From NCBI RefSeq assembly GCF_902859765.1, contig NZ_CADIJV010000034.1:1-53150 (forward strand): a DNA stretch of 53,150 nucleotides, read 5' to 3'. The position numbers were made by a program, and so were the translations under genes. Source of the DNA: Achromobacter pulmonis. GTDB taxonomy: Bacteria; Pseudomonadota; Gammaproteobacteria; Burkholderiales; Burkholderiaceae_B. Of the stretch, positions 1 to 9,107 are shown piece after piece. Positions within the stretch are counted from its first letter, which is position 1, and every line of letters starts with the position of its first letter. Under the pieces are notes generated by a model. That model did not search any database and was not told where the DNA came from. It saw only the letters and a program-made list of their open reading frames with translations.

Positions 1-90
1 CTTGCCCGAGGCCCGGGTCGGCCCGTCGGCCGGCACGGGCGGCCGCGGGCGGGAGGATTCTGGCATGTACGATTTATCCGGTTAGCTGCC

Positions 91-120
91 TATTATATAA
101 ACGCCCCGCCGCCATATAAT
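91..120 (+). promoter_or_regulatory. AT-rich promoter-like patch upstream of argA
   Basis: Two -10-like hexamers, TATTAT at 91-96 and TATAAT at 115-120, stand out in an otherwise very GC-rich leader. No good -35 box is visible at the right distance from either. The region from position 1 to the argA start holds no other convincing gene. Confidence 0.35.
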
Positions 121-202
121 TTCGCCACGCCGTCGCGCGACGGCGCGTTGACGCGGCCTGGCGCCGCGTTGTTGCCGACCCTCAGGAATTGCCCCTGCCA
201 TC

Positions 203-1561
203 ATGCCCGACCTGGAACCAGACACCGTCTCCGCCCTTGAAGCCCCCGAATTCGCCGCTGCCCAGTTCGTCCGATGGTTCCGAGATGTCGCTCCCTATGT
301 GCACGCCTTCCGCGGCAAGACGTTCGTGGTGGCGTTCGGCGGTGAACTGGTGCAGGCCGGGGCGCTGAACGCGCTGGTCCAGGATCTGTCGCTGCTGTCC
401 TCGCTGGGGGTCCGGCTGGTGCTGGTGCACGGCTCGCGCCCCCAGGTCAATGAACAACTGCGCCTGAAGGGTTTCACCCAGCAGTTCGACCGCGGCCTGG
501 CGCCAACCGACGCCGCCGCGCTCGAATGCGCCAAGGAAGCCGCCGGCGAAATCCGCCTGGATATCGAGGCCGCGTTCAGCCAGGGCCTGCCCAACACGCC
601 GATGTCGCACGCGCACATCCGCGTCATTTCGGGCAACTTCGTCACCGCGCGTCCCACCGGCGTGTTGGACGGGATCGATTACAAACACACCGGCCAGGTG
701 CGCAAGATCGACGTCGATGCGCTCAAGTTCGCCATCGAAAAAGGCTCATCGGTGGTGTTGCTGTCGCCGCTGGGCTTCTCGCCCACGGGCGATGCCTTCA
801 ACCTGGCCATGGAAGACCTGGCCACCAGCGTGGCCGTGGCGCTGCGCGCCGAAAAGCTGATCTTCCTGTCCAGCGGCCAGGGCGTGCTGAACGACGACGG
901 CTCGGTCGATACCGAACTGGCGCGGGTGGATGCCGACGCGCTGCTGGCCGCGGGGTCGCTCGACGAGGAAACCGGCGCCTACCTGCAATATGCCTCGCTG
1001 GCGGTCAAGCGCGGCGTGGCCCGCGCCCACCTGGTGCCGTTCGCGCTGGACGGCAGCGTGCTGCTGGAAATCTTCACCCATGACGGCGTCGGCACCATGG
1101 TGGTGGAAGACACGCTGGACGATCTGCGCCCCGCCACGCTGGATGACGTCGGCGCCATCCTCAGCCTGATCGAGCCGCTGGAGGCCGACGGCACGCTGGT
1201 GCCGCGCCCGCGCAGCGTGATCGAGCGCGACGTCGAGAACTTCACCGTGCTGGAACACGATGGCGTGATCTACGGTTGCGCCACACTGCACAACTTCCCC
1301 GGGGAAAACATGGCCGAGATGGCCTGCCTGATCGTGCATCCGGAATGGCAGGGCTCGGGCGAAGGCGAGATCCTGCTGCGCCACATGGAATCGCGCGCCC
1401 GCGCCAGCGGCGCCAAGCGCCTGTTCGTGCTGACCACCCGCACGTCGCACTGGTTCATGAAGCGCGGCTTCGTGCCGGGCGGCATCACCGACCTGCCGCG
1501 CGAAAAGCAGAACAACTACAACCGCTCTCGCAACAGCCTGGTGTTCATCAAGAAGCTGTGA
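203..1561 (+). CDS. argA: Amino-acid N-acetyltransferase (N-acetylglutamate synthase)
   Basis: This cytoplasmic enzyme acetylates glutamate with acetyl-CoA, the first step of arginine biosynthesis. The 452-residue protein has the classical two-domain layout: an amino-acid-kinase fold at about residues 20-270 ([10 protein letters not shown], then a [10 protein letters not shown] segment) and a C-terminal GNAT domain at about 305-450 ([18 protein letters not shown], the acetyl-CoA loop). The length matches E. coli-type ArgA of about 440-450 residues. The ATG at 203 follows an AGGAAT some 14 bases upstream, so the ribosome site is loose, but no better in-frame start is seen. argD, argF and argG of the same pathway lie further along this window. 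The enzyme family is normally feedback-inhibited by arginine. Confidence 0.96.
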   Translation: MPDLEPDTVSALEAPEFAAAQFVRWFRDVAPYVHAFRGKTFVVAFGGELVQAGALNALVQDLSLLSSLGVRLVLVHGSRPQVNEQLRLKGFTQQFDRGLAPTDAAALECAKEAAGEIRLDIEAAFSQGLPNTPMSHAHIRVISGNFVTARPTGVLDGIDYKHTGQVRKIDVDALKFAIEKGSSVVLLSPLGFSPTGDAFNLAMEDLATSVAVALRAEKLIFLSSGQGVLNDDGSVDTELARVDADALLAAGSLDEETGAYLQYASLAVKRGVARAHLVPFALDGSVLLEIFTHDGVGTMVVEDTLDDLRPATLDDVGAILSLIEPLEADGTLVPRPRSVIERDVENFTVLEHDGVIYGCATLHNFPGENMAEMACLIVHPEWQGSGEGEILLRHMESRARASGAKRLFVLTTRTSHWFMKRGFVPGGITDLPREKQNNYNRSRNSLVFIKKL

Positions 1562-1610
1562 CGCGCCCACGCCCCAGGCCTGGCCGGGCGGCTACCCGCA
1601 GTGCCCGCAG

Positions 1611-1639
1611 GGGCTTGGCGGCCTTGCGCCGCCAAGCCC
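1611..1639 (+). terminator. Hairpin after argA
   Basis: A perfect 11-bp stem (GGGCTTGGCGG with its complement) around a 7-base loop lies 50 bases after the argA stop. No U-run follows, so it is a weak intrinsic terminator or an mRNA-end stabiliser. Confidence 0.5.
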
Positions 1640-1679
1640 GCTAAAATGGCCCATTACCCATTCTTTCCGGCAGCGAACC

Positions 1680-1952
1680 ATGGCCCGTACCATCAACTGT
1701 GTGAAATTGAAGCGTGAAGCCGAAGGGCTGGATTTTCCGCCCTACCCCGGCGAACTCGGCACCCGCATCTGGCAGAGCATTTCCAAGGAAGCTTGGGAAG
1801 AGTGGAAGCAGGTGCAGACCCGCCTGGTCAACGAAAACCGCCTGAACCTGGCCGACGCCCGCGCCCGCAAGTACCTGCAGCAGCAGATGGAGCGCTTCCT
1901 GTTCGAGGACGGCAGTGTCGAAGCCCAGGGCTACGTTCCGCCCTCGGCCTGA
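1680..1952 (+). CDS. yggX: Probable Fe(2+)-trafficking protein YggX
   Basis: A 90-residue cytoplasmic protein of the YggX family, linked to protection of Fe-S clusters and labile iron during oxidative stress. The family hallmarks are all present: an early [12 protein letters not shown] with the conserved cysteine, then YPGELG, WQTR-like [15 protein letters not shown], and the C-terminal [10 protein letters not shown]. Length equals the family norm of about 90. It sits between two hairpins, which suggests its own short transcript or read-through from argA. No strong Shine-Dalgarno precedes the ATG. The assignment is secure at family level; its role in this organism is inferred from homologues. 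Confidence 0.95.
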   Translation: MARTINCVKLKREAEGLDFPPYPGELGTRIWQSISKEAWEEWKQVQTRLVNENRLNLADARARKYLQQQMERFLFEDGSVEAQGYVPPSA

Positions 1953-1978
1953 TTGCGCCACGGCGCGCGACACGCCTC

Positions 1979-2010
1979 TGCGAAGCCCCTCGCCCGCGAG
2001 GGGCTTCGCA
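1979..2010 (+). terminator. Terminator hairpin after yggX
   Basis: A perfect 14-bp stem (TGCGAAGCCCCTCG and its complement) with a 4-base loop lies 26 bases after the yggX stop. It is followed by a short CTTT, a weak U-tract. Confidence 0.65.
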
Positions 2011-2081
2011 CTTTCCGGCGGGCTGCCCGAGGGCCGCGCCCAACTTAAGATTCCGCTATTGCAGGCCGTATTAACGCTGTC

Positions 2082-4037
2082 ATGACAGAAGATCCGAGTT
2101 CCGTTTCGTCCGCCGACTTTCCCGGAACCATCCGGCGCGCGCTCGCGATCGCCCCCGACCGCAAGCACGGCACGCTGGACGATGTGCGGCACGTCGTCAT
2201 CCTGATGCAGGAGAACCGGTCTTTCGACCATTACTTCGGCGCCCTGCCGGGCGTGCGCGGCTTTGCCGATCCGCACCGCGTGCCCACCCCGGACGGCGAC
2301 GTGCTGACCCAGCGCGATGGCAACACGCAGGTCCGCCCCTATGCCCTGCAAGACGAATTCGCCAGCCACGTGCCGGTGGGCTACATCACGCCGCACACCT
2401 GGGACGATGCCCAGCGCGCCTGGAACGATGGCCGCATGGACCAATGGTTGGCGGCCAAGCGACGCCTGGGCATGGGCGCCTACCGCCCCGCCGAGCTGCC
2501 CTTCCAGACGGCGCTGGCCAATGCCTTCACGCTGTGCGAGGCCTATCACTGCTCGATCCAGGCAGGCACCAATCCGAACCGGCTGTTCCTGTGGACCGGC
2601 ACCAATGACCCGCAGGGGCGCGCCGGCGGCCCGGCCCTGGTCAACACCCATGACCGCCTCGGCCCGGCCGACCAGGGCTATGGCTGGACCACCTATCCCG
2701 AGCGCCTGCACGCCGCCGGCATCGACTGGCGCATCTACCAGGACATGGCGGACAACTTCCATGACAATCCTCTCGCCGGCTTTCGCCAGTACCGCCGCCA
2801 GCATGGCGCCGGCCTTGCCGACGCGCCGCTGCGCGACCGAGCCTTGTCCACCCGGACCCTCGACGATCTGGCGCGCGACGTCGACCAGGGCACGCTGCCG
2901 CAGGTGTCATGGATCATCGCCCCCGCCGCCGATTCCGAACACCCGGAGGTCTCGTCGCCGCGCCAGGGCGGCGCCTACACCGAACGCGTGCTGGACATCC
3001 TGACGCGCAACCCCGCCGTCTGGAGCGGCTGCGTGTTCCTGGTCACCTACGACGAGAACGACTGCTTCTTCGACCACATGCCGCCGCCGGCGCCCCCCGC
3101 CCGCAATGCCGCCGGCCAGCCGGGCGGCCTGTCGACAGTGGAACTGGACGGTGAATACCACGACACCCGCCACGGCCCCAGCGCCGCCACCCCGGACGAT
3201 CCGCCGGCCCTGCATGGGCGCGCCTTCGGCATGGGCCCGCGGGTGCCGATGCTGGTGGTCTCGCCCTGGAGCCGAGGCGGCTGGGTCAATTCGCAGGTGT
3301 TCGACCACACCTCGGTGATCCGCTTCCTCGAAGCCCGCTTCGGCGTGATGGAACCCAATATCAGCGCCTGGCGCCGCGCCGTGGCCGGCGACCTGACCTC
3401 CGCCTTCGACTTCGCCGGCGATCGCACCGTGCGGCACGCCGACAGCGTGCGCCACGCCTGCGCCCTGCCCTATGCCCTGGAGGCCGTGGGCCGCATGAGC
3501 GCCGACGGCGAACACTACCGCCTGACCTTCCGCAACCCCGGCTCGGCAGGCGCGGTGCTGCATGTGTACGACCGCCTGGCGCTGGAACACGCGCCGCGCC
3601 GCTACACCGTCGGCGCGGGTGCGCGGCTGGACGACGGCTGGCGCGTGGACGGCGACGGCGCCTATGACCTCTGGTTGCTGGGGCCGGACGGCTTTCACCG
3701 CCAGTTCCGCGGCGACCGGCGCGATGCCGGCCAGCTCGAAACGCAGTTGGTGCCGGTCAGCTCCGGCCTGCGCCTGCGCCTGATCAACCACGGCGACGCG
3801 CACCTGCCGGTGCAGATCGAATCGCGCCTGGGCGACCGTTGGCGCGCCGTGGCGCAGGTGCCGGCCGGCGGCGCGCTGGAACTGAAATACGCCGGCTGCG
3901 AAGACTGGTACGACCTGGAGATCAGCGCGCAGGACCTGCCGGCCTTCGGGCGGCGCCTGGCCGGCCGCATCAGCACGGGCAAGTCGGGCGTGCCGGACCC
4001 GCGGCTGTGCCAGGGCGCCGAGTTGCCGCCGCGCTGA
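2082..4037 (+). CDS. Phospholipase C / acid phosphatase-type phosphoesterase without signal peptide
   Basis: A 651-residue member of the bacterial non-haemolytic phospholipase C/AcpA family, which hydrolyses phosphodiester headgroups or phosphomonoesters. The metal-binding core is clear: VVILMQENRSFDHYFGALPG at about residues 43-62, the NPNRLFLWTG segment near 165, and TYDENDCFFDHM near 325. Two C-terminal beta-rich domains typical of phospholipase C follow from about residue 460. Members of this family usually begin with a Tat signal. Here the protein starts directly with MTEDPSSV, and an in-frame TAA at about 2046 leaves no room for a longer N-terminus. It is either cytoplasmic or exported by an unseen route. 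Substrate is not predictable; choline-lipid activity is only one possibility. Confidence 0.85.
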   Translation: MTEDPSSVSSADFPGTIRRALAIAPDRKHGTLDDVRHVVILMQENRSFDHYFGALPGVRGFADPHRVPTPDGDVLTQRDGNTQVRPYALQDEFASHVPVGYITPHTWDDAQRAWNDGRMDQWLAAKRRLGMGAYRPAELPFQTALANAFTLCEAYHCSIQAGTNPNRLFLWTGTNDPQGRAGGPALVNTHDRLGPADQGYGWTTYPERLHAAGIDWRIYQDMADNFHDNPLAGFRQYRRQHGAGLADAPLRDRALSTRTLDDLARDVDQGTLPQVSWIIAPAADSEHPEVSSPRQGGAYTERVLDILTRNPAVWSGCVFLVTYDENDCFFDHMPPPAPPARNAAGQPGGLSTVELDGEYHDTRHGPSAATPDDPPALHGRAFGMGPRVPMLVVSPWSRGGWVNSQVFDHTSVIRFLEARFGVMEPNISAWRRAVAGDLTSAFDFAGDRTVRHADSVRHACALPYALEAVGRMSADGEHYRLTFRNPGSAGAVLHVYDRLALEHAPRRYTVGAGARLDDGWRVDGDGAYDLWLLGPDGFHRQFRGDRRDAGQLETQLVPVSSGLRLRLINHGDAHLPVQIESRLGDRWRAVAQVPAGGALELKYAGCEDWYDLEISAQDLPAFGRRLAGRISTGKSGVPDPRLCQGAELPPR

Positions 4038-4068
4038 CGCCGCGCGCAGCTCGAACCGGCGGCGGCAC

Positions 4069-4106
4069 AAAAAACCCCAGGCGCGGGGTAGCGTCATGGG
4101 GTTTTT
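4069..4106. terminator. Bidirectional terminator between the phosphoesterase gene and phoU
   Basis: AAAAAACCCCA at 4069-4079 pairs with TGGGGTTTTT at 4097-4106. The A-run and T-run make it usable from both strands, as expected between convergent genes. Confidence 0.75.
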
Positions 4107-4151
4107 CTGCGCCCGGCAAGGGCAAGCGCGGCGGCCGGGCCGCCGCGGCGC

Positions 4152-4880
4152 TCACTCGTCCTGCGACGCGGGCGTGTCTTCTTCACCGCGCGCCAGGCGC
4201 TCGGTGTTCTTGACGCCGGTGTGGCGCACGTCGGCACCCTTGACCATGTAGATCACGCGCTCGGACATGTTCTTGGCATGATCGCCGATGCGTTCGAGCG
4301 CGCGGGCGATGAAGATCATGTCGATGGCGCGCGAAATCGTGCGCGGGTCTTCGATCATGTAGGTGATCAGGTGACGCAGCGCCCCCTTCCATTCCTTGTC
4401 CACTTCCTTGTCGCTGCGCACCACGGCGGCGGCCAGGATCGGGTCGAGGCGGGCGAAGGCGTCCAGGGCCTGATGCAGCATGGTGCGCACGTTCGCGGCC
4501 ATGTGGCGCAGTTCGATCACCGGAATGTGGCGCAGTTCCGATTCATGGATGCGACGCGCCACGGTGGCCACTTTCTCGGCCTCGTCGCCCGAGCGCTCCA
4601 TGTCGGTCAGCATCTTCGACACGGCCATCAACATGCGCAGGTCAATGGCAGTGGGCTGGTGGCGGGCCAGGATGCGGCTGATGCTCTCGTCGATCTCCAC
4701 TTCGTGGCGATTGACTTCCTTTTCACGCTCGCGCACCTTTTCAACCAGCGCCAGGTCGCCGCTGGCCAGCGCGTCTATGGCCTCCTGGATCATGGCCTCG
4801 ACCACGCCGCCCATCTGCAAGAATTGCGAACGGACGCTTTCCAGATCAGCGTCGAACTGCTTGTTTGTGTGCTCCGTCAT
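4152..4880 (-). CDS. phoU: Phosphate-specific transport system accessory protein PhoU
   Basis: PhoU is a cytoplasmic three-helix-bundle dimer that restrains the Pst phosphate importer and PhoR signalling when phosphate is sufficient. The 242-residue product shows both PhoU repeats, with metal-binding-type segments DMERSGDEAEKV and RALERIGDHAKNM in the expected places. I chose the ATG at 4880 because a GGAG lies 7 bases upstream (on the minus strand) and the product begins MTEHTNKQFDADL, as in homologues. A longer reading to 5015 adds an unlikely tail. No pst or phoBR genes are adjacent, so it is a stand-alone phoU here, downstream of rpiA on the same strand with a 161-bp gap. Confidence 0.93.
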   Translation of the reverse strand: MTEHTNKQFDADLESVRSQFLQMGGVVEAMIQEAIDALASGDLALVEKVREREKEVNRHEVEIDESISRILARHQPTAIDLRMLMAVSKMLTDMERSGDEAEKVATVARRIHESELRHIPVIELRHMAANVRTMLHQALDAFARLDPILAAAVVRSDKEVDKEWKGALRHLITYMIEDPRTISRAIDMIFIARALERIGDHAKNMSERVIYMVKGADVRHTGVKNTERLARGEEDTPASQDE

Positions 4881-5041
4881 CCGGGCTCCCTGCGTGGTTG
4901 GTCTCATTGCATTGCCCCGATATGAAAGCGTTTCAATCAAGAATGGGCCTGCACAACCCGCAAGGTTATGACCCAAGTGTGACAGGATTATGAATCGCGG
5001 CCGCAGGCCCCGCAAGCGCGCGATCCCGCTCCTGTCCGCGC

Positions 5042-5722
5042 TCAGGCGCGGCGATCCAGGCGGCGGATGCCGTTCTGGGTGGCCAACAGCGCCACGTCGG
5101 CGCCGGCGATGGCGAACAGGCCGCAGGTGACCACGCCGGGCAGGTTGTTGACACGGGCTTCCAGGCCGGGCGCGTCGGTGATCGACAGGCCCGACACGTC
5201 CAGGATGATATTGCCGTTGTCCGTCACGAAACCATCGCGCAGGCGCGGCTGGCCGCCCATGGCCACCATGGCGCGGGCCACCGACTCGCGCGCCATGGGG
5301 ATGACCTCGATCGGCAGGGGAAACTTGCCCATGACCTCGACCAGTTTGGATTCATCGGCGATGCAGACGAAGCGGTCGGCCACCGAGGCCACGATCTTCT
5401 CGCGCGTCAGCGCGCCGCCGCCGCCCTTGATCATATGCAGGTTGGCGTCGATCTCGTCGGCGCCGTCGACGTAGATCGGCATCGACGCCACATCGTTCAG
5501 GTCCAGCACCTTCAAGCCGTGGCCGGCCAGGCGCGCGGCGCTGCGCTCGGAACTGGCCACGGTGCCACCGATCCGCCCCTTGAAACGCGCCAGGCCGTCG
5601 ATGAAGAGATCGGCCGTGGAACCGGTGCCGACGCCGATGATGACATCGGGACCGGCGACCTGTTCAACCAGTTCCAGGGCCGCGTCGGCGGCTTGTTGCT
5701 TGAGTTCTTGTTGCGAGAGCAT
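5042..5722 (-). CDS. rpiA: Ribose-5-phosphate isomerase A
   Basis: Interconverts ribose-5-phosphate and ribulose-5-phosphate in the non-oxidative pentose phosphate pathway. The 226-residue protein carries the RpiA signature blocks in order: GVGTGSTAD (phosphate loop), VDGADEID (catalytic acid region), and [11 protein letters not shown] (catalytic lysine/glutamate). The ATG at 5722 is preferred; a TTG 15 bases upstream at 5737 is also in frame. Neither has a strong Shine-Dalgarno. The gene follows aidB on the same strand with only 39 bases between them, so co-transcription is plausible. Confidence 0.95.
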   Translation of the reverse strand: MLSQQELKQQAADAALELVEQVAGPDVIIGVGTGSTADLFIDGLARFKGRIGGTVASSERSAARLAGHGLKVLDLNDVASMPIYVDGADEIDANLHMIKGGGGALTREKIVASVADRFVCIADESKLVEVMGKFPLPIEVIPMARESVARAMVAMGGQPRLRDGFVTDNGNIILDVSGLSITDAPGLEARVNNLPGVVTCGLFAIAGADVALLATQNGIRRLDRRA

Positions 5723-5761
5723 GGCGGGAATGCGCAAAAAAGGTGAGTGAAGCGGAGAAAT

Positions 5762-7426
5762 TTAGCACGCAGCCGCGGCCGGCCAGGCCCGCGCCAGCAC
5801 CGCGGCCACATCAGTGCCGGCCGCCAGTTCGCCGAACACGCCGCCCGCCGCCCCCAGTCGGCTGCCGACGAAGCCCCGCGCCACGGGCTCGGGGGCATGC
5901 CGGATCAACAGCGCCGCCTGCCACAGCCGCGCCAGCCCACAAGCGATGCGGCGGGCCTGGAACTCGGCCTGGGCCGGATCGGCCAACAGCGCGCGCCACC
6001 GCGCCAGCGCCGCATCGAATTCCGGATAGCGCCCGGTGGCGGGCGCGAACTCGCCGTCCAGCGCCGGCAGCGCCTCGGGCTCGCGCAGCAAGGCCCGCAG
6101 CACGTCCAGCGCCATGACGTTGCCCGAGCCCTCCCAGATGGAATTGACGGGCGTTTCCCGGTACAGGCGCGGCATCGGCCCTTCCTCCACATATCCGTTG
6201 CCGCCCCAGGCCTCCATGCATTCGGCCACCGCCGCGATCGCGCGCTTGCAGACCCACAGCTTGGCGGCCGGCGTGCCGACCCGCGCCAGGGCGCGCGCGG
6301 CGGGATCGGCGCGTTCATCCACCGCGCGCGCCAGGCGCAGCGCCAGCGCCTGGGCGGCTTCCGATTCCAGCGCCAGGTCGCCCAGCACATTGCGCATCAG
6401 CGGCTGCGCCAGCAATGGCTTGCCGAAAGCGTGGCGGTGGCAGGCGTGGTGCAGCGACTGCGCCAGCGCCTGGCGCAACAACGCGGCGCTGCCCAGCACG
6501 CAATCGAGCCGGGTGGTGGCGGCCATCTCCAGCAGCACCGCGAGGCCGCGCCCGGGCTCGCCGAGCATGACACCCCAGGCGTCCTCGAACTCGACCTCGG
6601 CGCTGGCATTGCTGTGATTGCCCAGTTTGTCCTTCAGGCGCCGGATGCGGACCGCGTTGCGTGGCCCTTCCGGAATCCAGCGCGGCACCAGGAAGCAGCT
6701 GAGCCCCTCGTCGGTCTGCGCCAGCACCAGATGGGCGTCGGCCTGCGGCACCGAAAAGAACCACTTGTGGCCCACCAGCAGATAGGCGCAACCACGCCCG
6801 ACCGTGCTCAGCGGCGTGGCGCGCGTGGTGACCGCGCGCAGGTCGGAACCGCCTTGCTTTTCGGTCAGGCCCATGCCAATCAGCGCGCCGCGTTTGCCGG
6901 CCAGCGGCGCGTCGGCGCCGTCGAACTCACGCGAATACAACGCGGGCAGCCAATCGCCGGTGTAGTCGATCACGCCCGCCGGTTCGCGTTGCAGCAGGGG
7001 CACGGCGGCAAAGGTCATGGTGGTGGGACACAGCGTGCCGGCCTCGACCTGGCCCTGCATCAGGTACGCCGCCGCCCGCGCCACCTGCGCGCCCGGCACC
7101 GGCTGGGCCCAGGCGCGGCTGTGCAGGCCGCGCGCGACGATGCCGCTCATCAACAGTTGCCAGGCGGGATGGAAGTCGACATGGTCAATGCGATGACCGG
7201 CCCGGTCATAGGCCTGCAGCCGCGGCGGATAGCGGTTGGCGTCGACGCCGGCGGCCAGGGTCTGGGCGCGTCCCAGCCACGCGCCATGCGCGCCCAGGTC
7301 GCCGAGCCAGGCGCCGGCGCCCTCACGCACGGCCGCCTCGCGCAGCGCCGGGTCGGTGTCGAACAGGGAATAGTCCTCCAGGGGCGGGACCTGGTTAAGT
7401 ACGGTGTGGGTCACGAACGACGGCAT
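5762..7426 (-). CDS. aidB: AidB-like acyl-CoA dehydrogenase (adaptive response flavoprotein)
   Basis: A 554-residue FAD-binding acyl-CoA dehydrogenase-fold protein. It resembles E. coli AidB, the Ada-regulated protein that binds DNA and protects it from alkylating agents. AidB-specific segments are visible: an N-terminal THTVLNQVPPLEDYSLFDTD, CPTTMTFAAVPLL, GMGLTEKQGGSDLRA, VGHKWFFSVPQADAHLVLAQ and VNSIWEGSGNVMALDVLRAL with the catalytic-type glutamate. The start at 7426 has GAGGAG about 9 bases upstream. Length agrees with AidB (541). An amidase gene lies upstream and rpiA downstream on the same strand. I see no obvious Ada box. Whether it degrades alkylators or only shields DNA is unresolved for the family. 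Confidence 0.9.
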   Translation of the reverse strand: MPSFVTHTVLNQVPPLEDYSLFDTDPALREAAVREGAGAWLGDLGAHGAWLGRAQTLAAGVDANRYPPRLQAYDRAGHRIDHVDFHPAWQLLMSGIVARGLHSRAWAQPVPGAQVARAAAYLMQGQVEAGTLCPTTMTFAAVPLLQREPAGVIDYTGDWLPALYSREFDGADAPLAGKRGALIGMGLTEKQGGSDLRAVTTRATPLSTVGRGCAYLLVGHKWFFSVPQADAHLVLAQTDEGLSCFLVPRWIPEGPRNAVRIRRLKDKLGNHSNASAEVEFEDAWGVMLGEPGRGLAVLLEMAATTRLDCVLGSAALLRQALAQSLHHACHRHAFGKPLLAQPLMRNVLGDLALESEAAQALALRLARAVDERADPAARALARVGTPAAKLWVCKRAIAAVAECMEAWGGNGYVEEGPMPRLYRETPVNSIWEGSGNVMALDVLRALLREPEALPALDGEFAPATGRYPEFDAALARWRALLADPAQAEFQARRIACGLARLWQAALLIRHAPEPVARGFVGSRLGAAGGVFGELAAGTDVAAVLARAWPAAAAC

Positions 7427-7478
7427 GCTGGCTCCTCTTCGTTGATGCGCCGCGTCCCGGCGCGCCCCGCCCGCGGGC

Positions 7479-9008
7479 CTATCTGGCGATGGGCGCCACC
7501 CGCTGCCAGGGCCGCAGGGCCTCGACCTGGGCGGCCATTTCCAGCAGCCAGGCCTCGCTGCCCAGCGGGCCCATGACCTGGATGCCGATCGGCAGGCCGT
7601 CGGCCGACAGGCCGAACGGAATGGAAATGGCGGGCATGCCCGTCAGGTTGGCCAGCGGCGCGAACGGCGAATAGCCGATCACGCCCTTCTTGCCGAGACG
7701 GTAGGCCAGGTAGTCGGCATTGTCCATCGCATAGCGGCCGATGGGTGCCGGCGGTTGCGCCAGCACCGGCGACAGGAACAGGTCATAGCCCTGCGTACCC
7801 TCGCGATGCAGGAAGCGGCCGATACGGCGCGTGATCTCGTGGCAGGTATCGACGCAAGCCACATACTGGGCGCCGGAAATCGCCCGGGCGTACTCGCGCG
7901 CGCCCAGCGTGGTCGGCTGCAACTCATCGGCCGCCAGACGGCGATTGCGCGCGCCGACGAAGCTGTCGATGGCGTTGGCGGCGGCGCTGGCGATCAGCGG
8001 CAGCATCGGCGACAGCACTTCCTCGGAACCGACCGGCGGCGCGGCCACAGTCAATTCGTGGCCCAGCCCGGCGAACAGGCGTGCGGCCTCGTCGAGTACG
8101 GCCGCGACTTCGGGATGGATGGCCTCGCCTTCGTAGGTGGTGTTGATATAGGCAATGCGGCGGCGCGGCGACGACCGCGGATCGGCCGACACCCGCGCCA
8201 CGATGTCGCGATAGGAGTCGCCCGGCCTGGCCGGCGCGGCGTAAGGCGCGCCCACGTCGGCGCCAGCGCTGATATCCAGCGCCGCCGCGCAATCGCGCAC
8301 CGACAACGTCATCATGTGTTCCGTGGCCAGGCCGCCCCAGCCCTCGCCCTTGAGCGGGCCCAGCGGCATCATGCCGCGCGAGGGCTTCAGGCCCAGCACG
8401 CCGCAGCATGAGGCCGGAATCCGGATCGAGCCGCCGCCGTCGCTGCCGTGGGCAATGCGCACCATGCCGCTGGCCAGCGCCGCCCCGGCGCCGCCACTGG
8501 AGCCCCCGGCACTGTGGCCGGCCTTCCAAGGGTTCTGGGTCGGCGCGCCATAGACCGGCGATTCGCTGGTGGGACTCAGGCCCAGTTCAGCGCTGGTGCT
8601 GCGGCCGAACGGAATCAGGCCGGCGCGGCGGTAGCGCCTGACGATCTCGGCATCGACGTTCCATTCCACCTGGCCGTACAGCACCGAACCCATGGTGCTG
8701 GGCAGGCCGAGTGCGGCGGTGCCCAGGTCCTTGAGCAGCGTCGGCACGCCCAGGAACGGCTGCTCGCGCAGCAGCGCCAGGCGTTGTCCGGAGGACAGCG
8801 CCGCCAGCGCGTCGTCCTGCGCGCGCGCCAGCTCCAGGCCGAGTTCGGCCCGCACGCCACAGGCTGCATTGATCGACGGATTGCGTGCCGCCACCCGTTC
8901 CAGCGCCTGCTCCATGGCGGCTAGCGCCGTCGTGGCCCCCTGGGCGATATCGGCGCCCAGCGCCATCGCGTCGAAGGAAGAGGAATCAACTCGGTCAGCG
9001 GTGGCCAT
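7479..9008 (-). CDS. Amidase-signature hydrolase (NylA/GatA-type)
   Basis: A 509-residue amidase-signature enzyme that hydrolyses a carboxamide. The Ser-cisSer-Lys triad is complete: K93 in TLLKDLG, S170 in GHSAGGSSGGAGAA, and S194 in DGGGSIRIPAS, with the 24-residue Ser-Ser spacing usual in the family. The overall pattern (GLKPSRGMMPLGPL, GMPAISIPFGLSADGLPIGI) is closer to 6-aminohexanoate-cyclic-dimer hydrolase-like amidases than to GatA, and no gatB or gatC is nearby. The start at 9008 has AGGAG 10 bases upstream; a longer reading to 9047 lacks one. It sits between rmuC and aidB on the same strand. The substrate is unknown. Confidence 0.9.
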   Translation of the reverse strand: MATADRVDSSSFDAMALGADIAQGATTALAAMEQALERVAARNPSINAACGVRAELGLELARAQDDALAALSSGQRLALLREQPFLGVPTLLKDLGTAALGLPSTMGSVLYGQVEWNVDAEIVRRYRRAGLIPFGRSTSAELGLSPTSESPVYGAPTQNPWKAGHSAGGSSGGAGAALASGMVRIAHGSDGGGSIRIPASCCGVLGLKPSRGMMPLGPLKGEGWGGLATEHMMTLSVRDCAAALDISAGADVGAPYAAPARPGDSYRDIVARVSADPRSSPRRRIAYINTTYEGEAIHPEVAAVLDEAARLFAGLGHELTVAAPPVGSEEVLSPMLPLIASAAANAIDSFVGARNRRLAADELQPTTLGAREYARAISGAQYVACVDTCHEITRRIGRFLHREGTQGYDLFLSPVLAQPPAPIGRYAMDNADYLAYRLGKKGVIGYSPFAPLANLTGMPAISIPFGLSADGLPIGIQVMGPLGSEAWLLEMAAQVEALRPWQRVAPIAR

Positions 9009-9107
9009 GCGTGCGATGCTCCTGATATCGACGGCGGAATGCCGCAAGTATGAGGATATCGACAGAGCGCCCCGGTCACAAGCCGGGTCCGACGGCGGCC
9101 GCGCGAA

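Noticed and set aside
2641-4213. Long open frames antisense to the phospholipase C gene and others
   Set aside because: They are by-products of high GC content: Ala/Arg/Gly-rich, no ribosome sites, and they overlap well-supported genes.
4152-4880. Phosphate (pst) operon
   Set aside because: Only phoU is present; the flanking genes are rpiA and the phosphoesterase, with a terminator between phoU and the latter.
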